Source: Streptomyces sp. S465 (GTDB taxonomy: Bacteria > Actinomycetota > Actinomycetes > Streptomycetales > Streptomycetaceae). Taken from it: a DNA stretch of 64,000 nucleotides. Below, piece after piece: positions 17,330 through 27,082 of this stretch. Location: the NCBI RefSeq assembly GCF_026898115.1, contig NZ_CP114036.1, positions 2,852,001 to 2,916,000 on the forward strand. The letters are read 5' to 3'. Both the position numbers and the translations under genes were made by a program. The notes under the pieces are model-generated. The model saw only the letters and a list, made by a program, of their open reading frames with translations. It ran no database searches and was not told where the DNA came from. Each line of letters starts with the position of its first letter. Position 1 is the stretch's first letter.

Positions 17330-18643
17330 ATGAACATACGCCGCAGCGTGGCGGCCCTTTCCCTGTGCGCCGCCCTGGGCGTGGCCGCCGCGCCTGCCGC
17401 CGTCGCCGACGACGGGTCGGCCGGGCGTCCCGAGGGGCTGTACGGCGCCAAGGACCCGACGTTCGACGGGGTGTGGCGGCAGTCGCTGGCGCTCCTCGCC
17501 CAGGACGCGGTGGGCGTCACCCCGGCGAAGTCGGCCATTGACTGGCTGGCCGGGCAGAGTTGCGCCGACGGCGGTTTCGCGGCGTACCGCGCGGACACCT
17601 CGAAGGCGTGCGACCCGAAGAAGGGCGAGTTCACGGACGCGACCTCGGCGGCGGTCCAGGCGCTGGCCGCGGTGGGCGGGCGCGCCGAGGTCGTGGAGAA
17701 GGGCATCGGCTGGCTGAAGCGCCACCAGAACGACGACGGCGGCTGGGGCATGAACCCGGGCGGCCCGAGCGACGCCAACTCCACCTCGGCCGCGATCGGC
17801 GCCCTGGCCGCCACCGGTCAGGACCCGGCGGAACTGACCTCGGGCTCGGGCGAGGACGGCAAGACCCCGTACGACGCACTGCTCGGCCTGCAACTGGACT
17901 GCTCGGCGAAGGCGGAGGAACGCGGGGCGTTCGCGTACACGGCGGCCAAGGGCAAGCCGGTCGCCAACGAGCTGGCCACCGCGAGCGCCGCACTGGCCGC
18001 CCAGGGGAAGGGCTTCGTCTTCGAGACCGTCGGCAAGGACAACGGCGCCGACCCCGAGCCGCTGAGCTGCACGAACGGAAAATCGGACGGAAAGACGGAC
18101 GGAGAGACGGACGGAAAGGGCAAGGCGGGTACGCCGAAGGCGGCCGCCGAGGCCGCGCTGGCCCATCTGTCCCGCGTCATGTCCGACACCGGCGCGCACC
18201 TGAAGTCCGCGCTGCCCGGCGCCGAGGACCAGCCCGACTTCAGCGGCACCGCCGACGCGATCGTGGCGCTCGCCGCCGGGGAGCACAGCGCGGTCGCGGG
18301 CAAGCCCCTCCAGTGGCTCCAGGGCAAGGACAGCGGCACGGCGGCCTGGGCCAAGGGCGATCCGGGCGCGCTCGCCAAACTGATCCTCGCGGCCCACGCG
18401 GCCGGAGCCGACCCACGCGACTTCGGCGGCGCCGACCTCGTACAGCAGCTGAACGCCACCGGGCCCAAGCCCGAAGCGACGGCCGCGGGCGCGGAGTCGG
18501 GCGCGGACGGGGACGGCAAGAGCGAGGAGAAGAAGGACGACAGCGGCGGGATCGGCGGCGTCTGGTGGACCGTAGGGGTCTGCGCGATCGCCGGTGTGGG
18601 CATCGGCTTCCTGCTCAGCGGCCGAAAGAAGCAGCAGCTTTGA
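17330..18643 (+). CDS. Exported alpha/alpha-barrel protein under B12 riboswitch control
   Basis: A 437-residue surface protein. Seen: a signal peptide (first ~29 residues, ending AAVADDG), a domain of squalene-cyclase/prenyltransferase-type helical repeats (FDGVWRQSLALL, IDWLAGQSCADGGFAAY, IGWLKRHQNDDGGWGMNPG, TSAAIGALAATGQ), a Lys/Gly/Asp-rich insert (~243-265), an acidic linker, one C-terminal membrane helix and basic KKQQL tail. The repeat type is shared with human intrinsic factor and transcobalamin. First gene after the B12 riboswitch, coupled to a second exported protein and an ECF transporter. I infer a cell-surface cobalamin-capture protein; binding is not shown. Confidence 0.83.
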   Translation: MNIRRSVAALSLCAALGVAAAPAAVADDGSAGRPEGLYGAKDPTFDGVWRQSLALLAQDAVGVTPAKSAIDWLAGQSCADGGFAAYRADTSKACDPKKGEFTDATSAAVQALAAVGGRAEVVEKGIGWLKRHQNDDGGWGMNPGGPSDANSTSAAIGALAATGQDPAELTSGSGEDGKTPYDALLGLQLDCSAKAEERGAFAYTAAKGKPVANELATASAALAAQGKGFVFETVGKDNGADPEPLSCTNGKSDGKTDGETDGKGKAGTPKAAAEAALAHLSRVMSDTGAHLKSALPGAEDQPDFSGTADAIVALAAGEHSAVAGKPLQWLQGKDSGTAAWAKGDPGALAKLILAAHAAGADPRDFGGADLVQQLNATGPKPEATAAGAESGADGDGKSEEKKDDSGGIGGVWWTVGVCAIAGVGIGFLLSGRKKQQL

Positions 18644-19353
18644 CCCCGCGCACATACCTGGCCCCGACCTCCCGCGCATACACGGCCTCGGCCCAGCGCA
18701 CCCGCGTGGCCCGGTTGCTGCTGCCCGTCCTCGTCCTGTGCGCGGTGCTCGGCGCCGCCCCGGCGCAGGCCGCCGACGGGTATCGCTACTGGTCGTTCTG
18801 GCAGCGGGGCGGGGACCGTGGCGGCTGGACCTATGCCGTCCAGGGGCCCTCGTCGGCGCGGCCCGCCGACGGCGACACGATCGGATTCCGGTTCGCGGTC
18901 AGCGAGGACTCCGACGACGCCACCCGGCCGCGCGGCACGGCCGACTTCGCCGCCGTCTGCGCCAGCACCCCGGCCAAGGGCGGTACCAAACGGGTCGCGG
19001 TGGTCCTCGACTTCGGCACGGCCGCCGACGCGCCGGACCACCGGACCCCGCCCGCGCCCCGTACGGAGTGCGCCCGGGTCGGCGAGGACGCGACCGCCGG
19101 GGAGGCGCTCGCGGCGGTCGCGAAGCCGCTGCGCTACGACTCCGCCGCACTGCTGTGCGCCATCGCCGGATATCCGGAGTCGGGTTGCGGTGAGAAGGTG
19201 AGCACCTCCGTGGACGCCCACGCCGTCCCGAAGGGCGACGGCGACACGGCGGACGGCGACTCGGGCCCCTCCGCCGGGCTGATCGGCGGGCTGGCCGCCG
19301 TCGTCCTGCTCGGCGCCGCGGCGGTGTGGCAGGCGCGCCGCCGTCGCGCATGA
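18640..19353 (+). CDS. Exported protein coupled to the B12-regulated ECF operon
   Basis: Up to 237 residues. Seen: a signal sequence (LLLPVLVLCAVLGAAPAQA), a compact extracellular domain with YRYWSFWQ and an acidic low-complexity segment, a C-terminal membrane helix and a basic RRRRA tail. TTG at 18640 overlaps the previous stop (TTGA) and gives coupling; GTG at 18706 would give a neater signal peptide and is the main alternative. Its domain has four cysteines, probably disulfide-bonded. I do not recognise the family. Conserved placement between the alpha-barrel protein and EcfT suggests an accessory role in substrate delivery. Confidence 0.75.
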   Translation: MTPRTYLAPTSRAYTASAQRTRVARLLLPVLVLCAVLGAAPAQAADGYRYWSFWQRGGDRGGWTYAVQGPSSARPADGDTIGFRFAVSEDSDDATRPRGTADFAAVCASTPAKGGTKRVAVVLDFGTAADAPDHRTPPAPRTECARVGEDATAGEALAAVAKPLRYDSAALLCAIAGYPESGCGEKVSTSVDAHAVPKGDGDTADGDSGPSAGLIGGLAAVVLLGAAAVWQARRRRA

Positions 19354-20822
19354 GGACCCGGATGAGCGCGCGGGTGAGTGCGCGGATGGGGCTGCGGGCG
19401 AGCGCGTGGTCGCGGAGGGGCACGCGGATGACCGCCACGCCACCGCGCACCGCCCACGAAACCGCCACGCCACGCCGCTCCGGTGCCCGTCCCGGTGCCC
19501 GCCCCGGCGCCCCGCGCAGCGGCGGCGCGCTGCACGCCGGGGCCTGGTGGCTGTGGGCGCTCGGGCTGGCCACGGCCGCGTCCCGGACCACCAATCCGCT
19601 GCTGCTCGGCCTGCTGATCGCGGTCGCGGGCTATGTGGTGGCCGTGCGCCGTACGGACGCCCCGTGGGCCCGCTCGTACACCGCGTTCCTCAAGCTCGGT
19701 CTCGTGGTGCTGGCCATCCGGCTGTTCTTCGCGGTCTTCTTCGGCTCGCCGATCCCCGGTACGCGGGTGCTCCTCACCCTTCCCGAAGTCCCGCTCCCCC
19801 ACTGGGCGCAGGGCGTGCGGATCGGCGGCCGGGTGTCGGCCGAGGGGCTGGTGTTCGCGCTGTACGACGGGCTGCGGCTGGCCGCCCTGCTGATCTGCGT
19901 CGGCGCCGCGAACGCGCTCGCCAGCCCGGCGCGGCTGCTCAAGTCGCTGCCCGGCGCGCTGTACGAGGCCGGGGTCGCGGTCGTGGTGGCGATGACCTTC
20001 GCCCCCCATCTGGTGGCGGACGTCCAGCGGTTGCGCTCCGCCCGCCGGCTGCGCGGCCGCCCCGACCGCGGGGTGAAGGCGCTGCTGCGGGTCGGGCTGC
20101 CGGTGCTGGAGGGCGCGCTGGAGCGGTCGGTGGCCCTGGCGGCGGCGATGGACGCGCGCGGCTACGGCCGTACCGCCCAGGTCCCGCCCGCCGTCGCCCG
20201 TACCACCACCGCGCTGACCCTGGGCGGGCTGCTCGGCGTCTGCTGCGGTACGTACGGCCTGCTCGCGGCCGAGGGCGCGGGCTACGGTCTGCCGCTGCTG
20301 CTGGCCGGGCTCGCCGCCGCGCTCGGCGGACTGTGGCTGGGCGGCCGCCGCACGGTGCGCAGCCGCTACCGCCCGGACCGCTGGGGCGTGCGGGCGTGGC
20401 TGGTGGCGGGGTCGGGGGCGGCGGTCGCGGCGCTGATGATCGCTGCCGCCTCGTACGCCCCCCAGGCCCTCCAGCCGTCCGTCGTCCCGCTCACCGCCCC
20501 GACGCTGCCGCTGTGGCCGGCGGCGGGCGTGCTGCTGGGGCTGCTCCCGGCGGTCGCGGCCCCGGCGCCGCCTCCGGCCCCAGGTTCGGCCCCGGCCCCG
20601 GCCCGCGAGCCGGTTCCGGCGGACGGCACCCCCACCGGACCGGCCAGGGGCCAGGGTCCATGGCGCCCGGAACACCCGGAACACCCGGCCCCCGGCCACC
20701 GCCTCATCGCCGAAACCCCGCCCGGCGGGACCGAGCGCGAGGACGGGCAAGAGCACGGGCCAAAAGACGAGCAGAAGAACGAGCGAGCCGAGGCGGGCTC
20801 CGAGGAGGAGGCCACGCAGTGA
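19350..20822 (+). CDS. ECF transporter transmembrane (T) component
   Basis: A 490-residue EcfT/CbiQ-family integral membrane protein. Seen: a basic N-terminus, several hydrophobic segments, and the two coupling motifs that contact the ATPases: SARRLRGRP and AAMDARGYGRT (the Ala-Arg-Gly signature). It also has extra membrane helices after residue ~290 and a hydrophilic Pro-rich then acidic/basic C-tail (last ~90 residues), longer than usual. ATG 19350 overlaps the previous stop as ATGA; its own stop overlaps the ATPase start as GTGA. With the riboswitch and next two genes it forms a complete importer. Confidence 0.87.
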   Translation: MRTRMSARVSARMGLRASAWSRRGTRMTATPPRTAHETATPRRSGARPGARPGAPRSGGALHAGAWWLWALGLATAASRTTNPLLLGLLIAVAGYVVAVRRTDAPWARSYTAFLKLGLVVLAIRLFFAVFFGSPIPGTRVLLTLPEVPLPHWAQGVRIGGRVSAEGLVFALYDGLRLAALLICVGAANALASPARLLKSLPGALYEAGVAVVVAMTFAPHLVADVQRLRSARRLRGRPDRGVKALLRVGLPVLEGALERSVALAAAMDARGYGRTAQVPPAVARTTTALTLGGLLGVCCGTYGLLAAEGAGYGLPLLLAGLAAALGGLWLGGRRTVRSRYRPDRWGVRAWLVAGSGAAVAALMIAAASYAPQALQPSVVPLTAPTLPLWPAAGVLLGLLPAVAAPAPPPAPGSAPAPAREPVPADGTPTGPARGQGPWRPEHPEHPAPGHRLIAETPPGGTEREDGQEHGPKDEQKNERAEAGSEEEATQ

Positions 20823-22441
20823 TCCGTTTCGAGCAGGTGTCGGTCCACTACGACGGTGCGGCGCGGCCCGCCCTGGCGGGGGTGGACCTGACCGTTCCCG
20901 AGGGCGAGCTGTGTCTGCTCGTCGGCCCGTCCGGGGTCGGCAAGTCGACCCTCCTGGGCGCCGTCTCCGGTCTCGTACCGCATTTCACCGGTGGCACCCT
21001 GCGGGGCCGGGTCACCGTCGCGGGCCGGGACACCCGTACCCACAAACCCCGCGAACTGGCCGATGTCGTCGGCACCGTGGGGCAGGATCCGCTTGCGCAC
21101 TTCGTCACCGACACCGTCGAGGACGAACTGGCCTACGGCATGGAGTCCCTCGGCGTCGCGCCCGACACCATGCGCCGCCGGGTCGAGGAGACGCTGGGCC
21201 TGCTGGGCCTGGCCGAGCTGCGGGACCGCCCCATCGCCACGCTCTCCGGCGGGCAGCGGCAGCGCGTGGCGATCGGCTCGGTGCTCACCACCCATCCCCG
21301 CGTCCTGGTCCTGGACGAACCGACCTCCGCGCTCGACCCGGCCGCGGCCGAGGAGGTGCTGGCCGTGTTGCAGCGGCTGGTGCACGACCTGGGCACCACC
21401 GTGCTGATGGCCGAGCACCGGCTGGAGCGGGTGGCGCAGTACGCGGACCAGATGATCCTGCTGCCCTCCCCCGGCGCCGCCCCGCTGACCGGCCCACCGG
21501 CCGAACTGCTGCCGGTGTCGCCGGTCCAGCCGCCCGTGGTGGCGCTGGGCGGCCTCGCGGGGTGGCCGTCGCCGGTGCCGCTGTCCGTGCGGGACGCGCG
21601 CCGCGGGGCGGGCCCGCTGCGGGAGCGGCTGGCACCGCTCGTCCCCCGGGCGGTGGCCGATCCGCCGCCGGGCGAGCCGGTGGGCGAGGTGGCGCGGCTG
21701 TCCGTCCGGCACGGCCGGGTCGAGGCGCTGCGCGGGGTGGACCTGGCGGTGCGTCCGGGCGAGACCGTGGCGTTGATGGGGCGCAACGGGGCGGGCAAGT
21801 CCACGCTGCTGGCGAGCCTGGTCGGACTGTGTGAACCGGCCTCGGGGTCGGTACGAGTCGGCCCTGGCCGGGTCGTACCGCACCGCACCCGCCCCGCCGA
21901 ACTGCTGCGCCAGGTGGGCCTGGTACCGCAGGAGCCGCGCGATCTGCTCTACGCGGACACGGTCGCCGCCGAATGCGCGGCGGCCGACCAGGACGCGGGC
22001 GCGGCCCCCGGCACCTGCCGTGAACTGGTGGACCGGCTGCTGCCGGAGGTGGCGGACACCGCCCATCCGCGCGATCTGTCGGAGGGGCAGCGGCTGGTGC
22101 TGGCCCTGTCCGTCATCCTCACCGCGCGTCCGCCGCTGCTGCTGCTCGACGAGCCGACGCGCGGCCTCGACTACGCGGCGAAGGCGCGCCTGGTGGAGGT
22201 GGTACGGGGGCTGGCGGCGGACGGCCACGCGATCGTGCTGGCCACCCACGACGTGGAACTGGCGGCCGAACTCGCGCACCGCGTCGTCATCCTGGCCGAG
22301 GGCGAGGTGGTCGCGGACGGGCCCACGGCGGAGGTCGTGGTGTCGTCCCCCGCCTTCGCCCCGCAGGTGGCCAAGGTCCTGGCGCCGCTGCCGTGGCTGA
22401 CGGTGCGGCAGGTGCGCGAGGCGCTGGAGGGGGCGCCGTGA
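20819..22441 (+). CDS. Fused ECF transporter ATPase (A-A' in one chain)
   Basis: A 540-residue protein with two ABC domains. First: Walker A GPSGVGKST, signature LSGGQRQR, Walker B VLVLDEPTSALDP, His switch in MAEHRLERV. Second: Walker A GRNGAGKST, a variant signature LSEGQRLVL, Walker B LLLLDEPTRGLDY, His switch in LATHDVELA. GTG 20819 overlaps the upstream stop by four bases. It powers the EcfT/EcfS pair from the cytosolic side. The variant second signature is common in EcfA' halves and is expected to be tolerated. Confidence 0.92.
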   Translation: MIRFEQVSVHYDGAARPALAGVDLTVPEGELCLLVGPSGVGKSTLLGAVSGLVPHFTGGTLRGRVTVAGRDTRTHKPRELADVVGTVGQDPLAHFVTDTVEDELAYGMESLGVAPDTMRRRVEETLGLLGLAELRDRPIATLSGGQRQRVAIGSVLTTHPRVLVLDEPTSALDPAAAEEVLAVLQRLVHDLGTTVLMAEHRLERVAQYADQMILLPSPGAAPLTGPPAELLPVSPVQPPVVALGGLAGWPSPVPLSVRDARRGAGPLRERLAPLVPRAVADPPPGEPVGEVARLSVRHGRVEALRGVDLAVRPGETVALMGRNGAGKSTLLASLVGLCEPASGSVRVGPGRVVPHRTRPAELLRQVGLVPQEPRDLLYADTVAAECAAADQDAGAAPGTCRELVDRLLPEVADTAHPRDLSEGQRLVLALSVILTARPPLLLLDEPTRGLDYAAKARLVEVVRGLAADGHAIVLATHDVELAAELAHRVVILAEGEVVADGPTAEVVVSSPAFAPQVAKVLAPLPWLTVRQVREALEGAP

Positions 22442-23463
22442 GCGGGACACCCCTCAGCGGGCCGCACCAACCCGAGAAGCGGTACGGCGACGAGGCAACG
22501 GCCGTACGGGAACAGGACGCACGGAAGCAGGGCGCACGGAAGCAGGGCGCACGGGAACAGGACGTACGGAAGCGAGCCGCACAGAAGCAGGACGCACCGA
22601 AACAGGCCGCACCGGAACAGGGTGCGCGGCAACAGGGTGCGCGCACGCGGGCGGCCGCACCCCTGCGAGCCGTACGTCTGGGCCCGCGCTCGGTCGCGGC
22701 GCTCGCCCTCGTCTCCGCGATCGGCGTCGTCGCCTTCGGCTGGCCACTGTTCGCACCGGGCGACTCCGGGATCACCACCCATGCCGCCGACGCCCCCTGG
22801 CTGTTCGCCGCGCTGCTTCCGCTGCTGCTGGCCGTGGTGGTGGCGACGATCGCGGACACCGGTCTGGACGCCAAGGCCGTCGCGATGCTCGGGGTGCTGG
22901 CGGCGGCGGGGGCGGCGCTGCGGCCGCTGGGCGCGGGGACGGCCGGGATCGAGCCGATGTTCTTCCTGATGGTGCTGTCGGGGCGGGTGCTGGGCCCGGG
23001 TTTCGGCTTCGTCCTCGGCGCCGTGTCGATGTTCGCGTCCGCGCTGCTCACCGGCGGCGTGGGGCCGTGGATGCCGTTCCAGATGCTGGCGATGGGCTGG
23101 GTGGCGATGGGCGCGGGGCTGCTGCCCGGCGCCGCGCGGCTGCGCGGCCGGGCGGAGTCGCTGCTGCTGGCCGGGTACGGGGCGGTGGCGTCCGTGGCCT
23201 ACGGAACGGCGATGAACCTCCAGGGCTGGGCCCTGATGCAGGGCATGGCCTCGGGGATCTCCTACGTCCCCGGCGGTCCGCTCGACGAGAACCTGGCCCG
23301 CTTCGTGGCGTACTGCCTGGCCACCTCGCTGGGCTGGGACCTGCCGCGCGCCGTGGTCACGATGGTGCTCACCCTCACCCTCGGCGGACCGGTGCTGCGA
23401 GCGCTGCGGCGTGCCACGCGCCGGGCCGCGTTCGAGGCGCCGGTGGCGTTCGAGGACAGGTGA
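22438..23463 (+). CDS. ECF transporter substrate-binding (S) component with repeat N-terminus
   Basis: A 341-residue membrane protein. Seen: a hydrophilic N-tail of ~75 residues holding nine pentapeptide repeats (consensus RKQGA), then about six hydrophobic segments typical of S-components, with a glycine-rich SGRVLGPGFGFVLGAVSMF and the conserved GGVGPWMPFQMLAMGW. GTG 22438 overlaps the ATPase stop (GTGA). The riboswitch upstream of the operon makes cobalamin or a corrinoid precursor (or cobalt) the likely substrate; sequence alone does not decide which. The charged repeat tail is unusual for this family. Confidence 0.85.
   Translation: MSGTPLSGPHQPEKRYGDEATAVREQDARKQGARKQGAREQDVRKRAAQKQDAPKQAAPEQGARQQGARTRAAAPLRAVRLGPRSVAALALVSAIGVVAFGWPLFAPGDSGITTHAADAPWLFAALLPLLLAVVVATIADTGLDAKAVAMLGVLAAAGAALRPLGAGTAGIEPMFFLMVLSGRVLGPGFGFVLGAVSMFASALLTGGVGPWMPFQMLAMGWVAMGAGLLPGAARLRGRAESLLLAGYGAVASVAYGTAMNLQGWALMQGMASGISYVPGGPLDENLARFVAYCLATSLGWDLPRAVVTMVLTLTLGGPVLRALRRATRRAAFEAPVAFEDR
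22507..22641 (+). repeat. 15-bp tandem repeat encoding nine RKQGA-like pentapeptides
   Basis: Nine in-frame 15-bp units, consensus cgg-aag-cag-ggc-gca, at residues 24-68 of the S-component. The second and third units encode the same pentapeptide; others vary (REQDV, QKQDA, PEQGA). Copy number can change without breaking the frame. Confidence 0.88.
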
Positions 23464-23464
23464 C

Positions 23465-23503
23465 CGGGCGGGCCCGGCGCGATGTCCGCGCCGGGCCCGC
23501 CCG
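23465..23503. terminator. Perfect 17-bp bidirectional terminator hairpin
   Basis: A 17-bp perfect stem (cgggcgggcccggcgcg and its complement) with loop ATGTC starts one base after the EcfS stop codon and 22 bases before the stop of the convergent secreted-protein gene. It probably terminates both transcripts. Confidence 0.88.
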
Positions 23504-23525
23504 TCCTGGGTCGTGGTGGTGGGCG

Positions 23526-24092
23526 TCAGTTCTGGTGGAAGATCCTCGCGTCCCACTGCGCGACCCACCTGCCGTCACCGAAGCTCAGGTTGGCCGTGCA
23601 CGTGTAGGTGTCGCCGTCACAGTTCAGGGCGGTCACCGGCACCGGGGCGGCGGCGTCCCGCGGAGCCTTGACCGTCTTCGCCGCCGCGGCCGGCACGGCA
23701 TTGGCCACGGCCTGGTGGAACACATTGGCGTTCGACTGGGCCACCCACCTGCCGTCCCCGAACTGCAGCCCGGCGGTGCACTTGTAGGTGTCTCCGTCAC
23801 AGGTGAGGGTGGTGACCGGGACCGGGGCGGCGGCGCTCAGCGGTGCGTCCGACGACCGGGTGGCCCGCTGATCGCTTGCCGCGCTCTGGTGGAACACGTT
23901 CACATTCCACTCCGCGACCCACCTGCCATCGCCGAAGCTCAGGTTGGCCGTACATGTGTAGGTGTTGCCGTCGCAGTTGAGGCTGGTCACGGGGACGGGC
24001 GCGGCGTTGGCCGCCGGGGCGACCGCCGTGGCGGCCAGGGCCAGGGCGCCCAGCCCCAGGAATGTACCGGTGAGCATTCGGTGAGCTGACAT
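23526..24092 (-). CDS. Secreted protein with three 39-residue repeat modules
   Basis: A 188-residue exported protein. Seen: a signal peptide (MSAHRMLTGTFLGLGALALA... ending AANA), then three near-identical modules at residues 31-69, 89-127 and 149-187. Each reads APVPVT-x-L-x-CDG-x-TY-x-CTA, then FGDGRWVA and FHQ. Each module has two cysteines seven apart, consistent with a small disulfide loop. Linkers are Ala/Ser-rich. ATG 24092 is preceded by gaagggaag. I do not recognise the module. Its repeat form suggests a ligand-binding or wall-associated surface protein; no enzymatic motif is visible. Confidence 0.83.
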   Translation of the reverse strand: MSAHRMLTGTFLGLGALALAATAVAPAANAAPVPVTSLNCDGNTYTCTANLSFGDGRWVAEWNVNVFHQSAASDQRATRSSDAPLSAAAPVPVTTLTCDGDTYKCTAGLQFGDGRWVAQSNANVFHQAVANAVPAAAAKTVKAPRDAAAPVPVTALNCDGDTYTCTANLSFGDGRWVAQWDARIFHQN

Positions 24093-24293
24093 GTCGTCGC
24101 TTCCCTTCGACTCCGGCCACGGAAGGTGTACTTCATCGAAAAACCACCTCAAGCGGCCATTCTGATGACATCCCAGAGATTAGCCGCCCTTAAATGCTTT
24201 TCATCCGCTCGTACTACATGAACTCATATACGACACAACCCCCGTTACGGCGAGGGCGGTCACCATGGATTGACAATCCGGGCATACGAAAAG

Positions 24294-24318
24294 GGCGGCG
24301 CCCCAAAGGGGCGCCGCC
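24294..24318. terminator. Perfect 11-bp stem-loop terminator
   Basis: GGCGGCGCCCC, loop AAA, and its exact complement, flanked by A-rich sequence. It lies 60 bases after the thiolase stop (minus strand) and would end that transcript before the secreted-repeat gene. Confidence 0.85.
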
Positions 24319-24379
24319 AAGGAATCGTTACCGCCGAAATCCAACCCCGGGATTCCGGTCAATCAGCGCTCGACTATTA

Positions 24380-25630
<1,251 letters not shown>

Positions 25631-25739
25631 TCAGTCTGCTGAGGCCCGGCCCGGCGGCGCAAGGGTCGTGCAGGGGTTGCGCGGACCGTGGGCGGCCCCG
25701 CCCCGCCGCAACAATGGCCGCCTTTTCTCTTGCGACTTG

Positions 25740-25753
25740 TAGAACCCGTTACT
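25740..25753. promoter_or_regulatory. KstR-type operator upstream of the CYP125-like gene
   Basis: TAGAACCCGTTACT matches seven of eight fixed positions of TnnAACnnGTTnnA. It lies 56 bp before the CYP125-like ATG, so each of the divergent genes has its own candidate site. Confidence 0.6.
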
Positions 25754-25808
25754 ACGTTGCGGACACTTCTGATAGGTCGTCAGATCCGTGAGATCCCTGG
25801 AGTGGCCG

Positions 25809-27047
25809 ATGTCCTGTCCAGCGCTCCCCGAAGGCTTTGACCTCACCGACCCCGACCTCCACCAGCATCGGGTGCCACTCCCGGAGCTCGCCCGGCTGCG
25901 GCGGACCGCCCCCGTGTGCTGGATACCCCAGCCGCACGGCGTCGCGGGCTTCGACGACGACGGGTACTGGGCCGTCACCCGCCACGCCGACGTCAAGGAG
26001 GTCTCCACCCGGCCGGAGATCTTCTCCTCCCACGCCAACACCGCGATCATCCGCTTCAACGAGCACATCCAGCGCGACCAGATCGACGTCCAGAAGCTGA
26101 TCATGCTCAATATGGACCCGCCCGAGCACACCCGGGTCCGCCAGATCGTCCAGCGCGGCTTCACCCCACGCGCCATCCGCGCCCTCGAGAACGCCCTGCG
26201 CGACCGCGCCGAACGCATCGTGGCCGGGGCCAGGGAGGGCGGCAGCGGGGACTTCGTCACCGATGTCGCCTGCGAACTGCCGCTCCAGGCGATCGCCGAG
26301 CTGATCGGCATCCCCCAGCAGGACCGGTCCAAGATCTTCGACTGGTCCAACAAGATGGTCGCGTACGACGATCCGGAGCTGGCCATCACCGAGGAGATCG
26401 GCGCCGAGTCGGCCATGGAACTGATCTCGTACGCGATGAACCTCGCCGCCGACCGCAAGGCGTGCCCGGCCAAGGACATCGTCAGCCGGCTGGTGGCCGC
26501 CGAGGACGAGGGCAACCTCGGCTCGGACGAGTTCGGCTTCTTCGTCCTGCTGCTCGCCGTCGCCGGCAACGAGACCACGCGCAACGCCATCAGCCACGGG
26601 ATGCACGCCTTCCTCACCCACCCCGGCCAGTGGGAGCTGTTCAAGGACGAGCGCCCCGCCACCACCGCCGACGAGATCGTGCGCTGGGCCACCCCCGTGA
26701 TGTCCTTCCAGCGCACCGCCACCCAGGACACCGAACTCGGCGGACAGCGCATCGAGGCGGGCCGGCGGGTCGGCGTCTTCTACTCCTCCGCCAACAACGA
26801 CCCCGAGGTCTTCGACCGACCGGAGGTCTTCGACATCACCCGCGACCCCAACCCCCATCTCGGCTTCGGGGGCGGCGGACCGCACTTCTGCCTCGGCAAG
26901 AGCCTGGCGGAGCTGGAGATCCGGCTGATCTTCGAGGCCATCGCGGACACCCTCCCGGACATCCGGCTCACCGGTGAGCCCCGGCGGCTGCGCTCGGCCT
27001 GGTTGAACGGGATCAAGGAGATGCGGGTGTCCTACACACCGTCCTGA
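25809..27047 (+). CDS. cyp125: CYP125-like steroid side-chain monooxygenase
   Basis: A 412-residue class I P450. Seen: the N-terminus MSCPALPEGFDLTDPDL, which starts exactly where mycobacterial CYP125 does; NTAIIRFNEHIQRDQID and LNMDPPEHTRVRQIVQRGF as in CYP125; I-helix AGNETT (252-257), ExxR E289-R292 and heme loop FGGGGPHFCLGK with Cys361. The start is ATG 25809; a GTG at 25788 is an alternative. CYP125 hydroxylates the terminal side-chain carbon of cholesterol or cholestenone. It lies divergent to a FadA5-like thiolase with KstR-type operators between. Electrons could come from the ferredoxin at 11236 or 43495; not determinable. Confidence 0.88.
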   Translation: MSCPALPEGFDLTDPDLHQHRVPLPELARLRRTAPVCWIPQPHGVAGFDDDGYWAVTRHADVKEVSTRPEIFSSHANTAIIRFNEHIQRDQIDVQKLIMLNMDPPEHTRVRQIVQRGFTPRAIRALENALRDRAERIVAGAREGGSGDFVTDVACELPLQAIAELIGIPQQDRSKIFDWSNKMVAYDDPELAITEEIGAESAMELISYAMNLAADRKACPAKDIVSRLVAAEDEGNLGSDEFGFFVLLLAVAGNETTRNAISHGMHAFLTHPGQWELFKDERPATTADEIVRWATPVMSFQRTATQDTELGGQRIEAGRRVGVFYSSANNDPEVFDRPEVFDITRDPNPHLGFGGGGPHFCLGKSLAELEIRLIFEAIADTLPDIRLTGEPRRLRSAWLNGIKEMRVSYTPS

Positions 27048-27082
27048 CCCCGCGACCACACCGTCCTGAGCCCGCGACGCCG

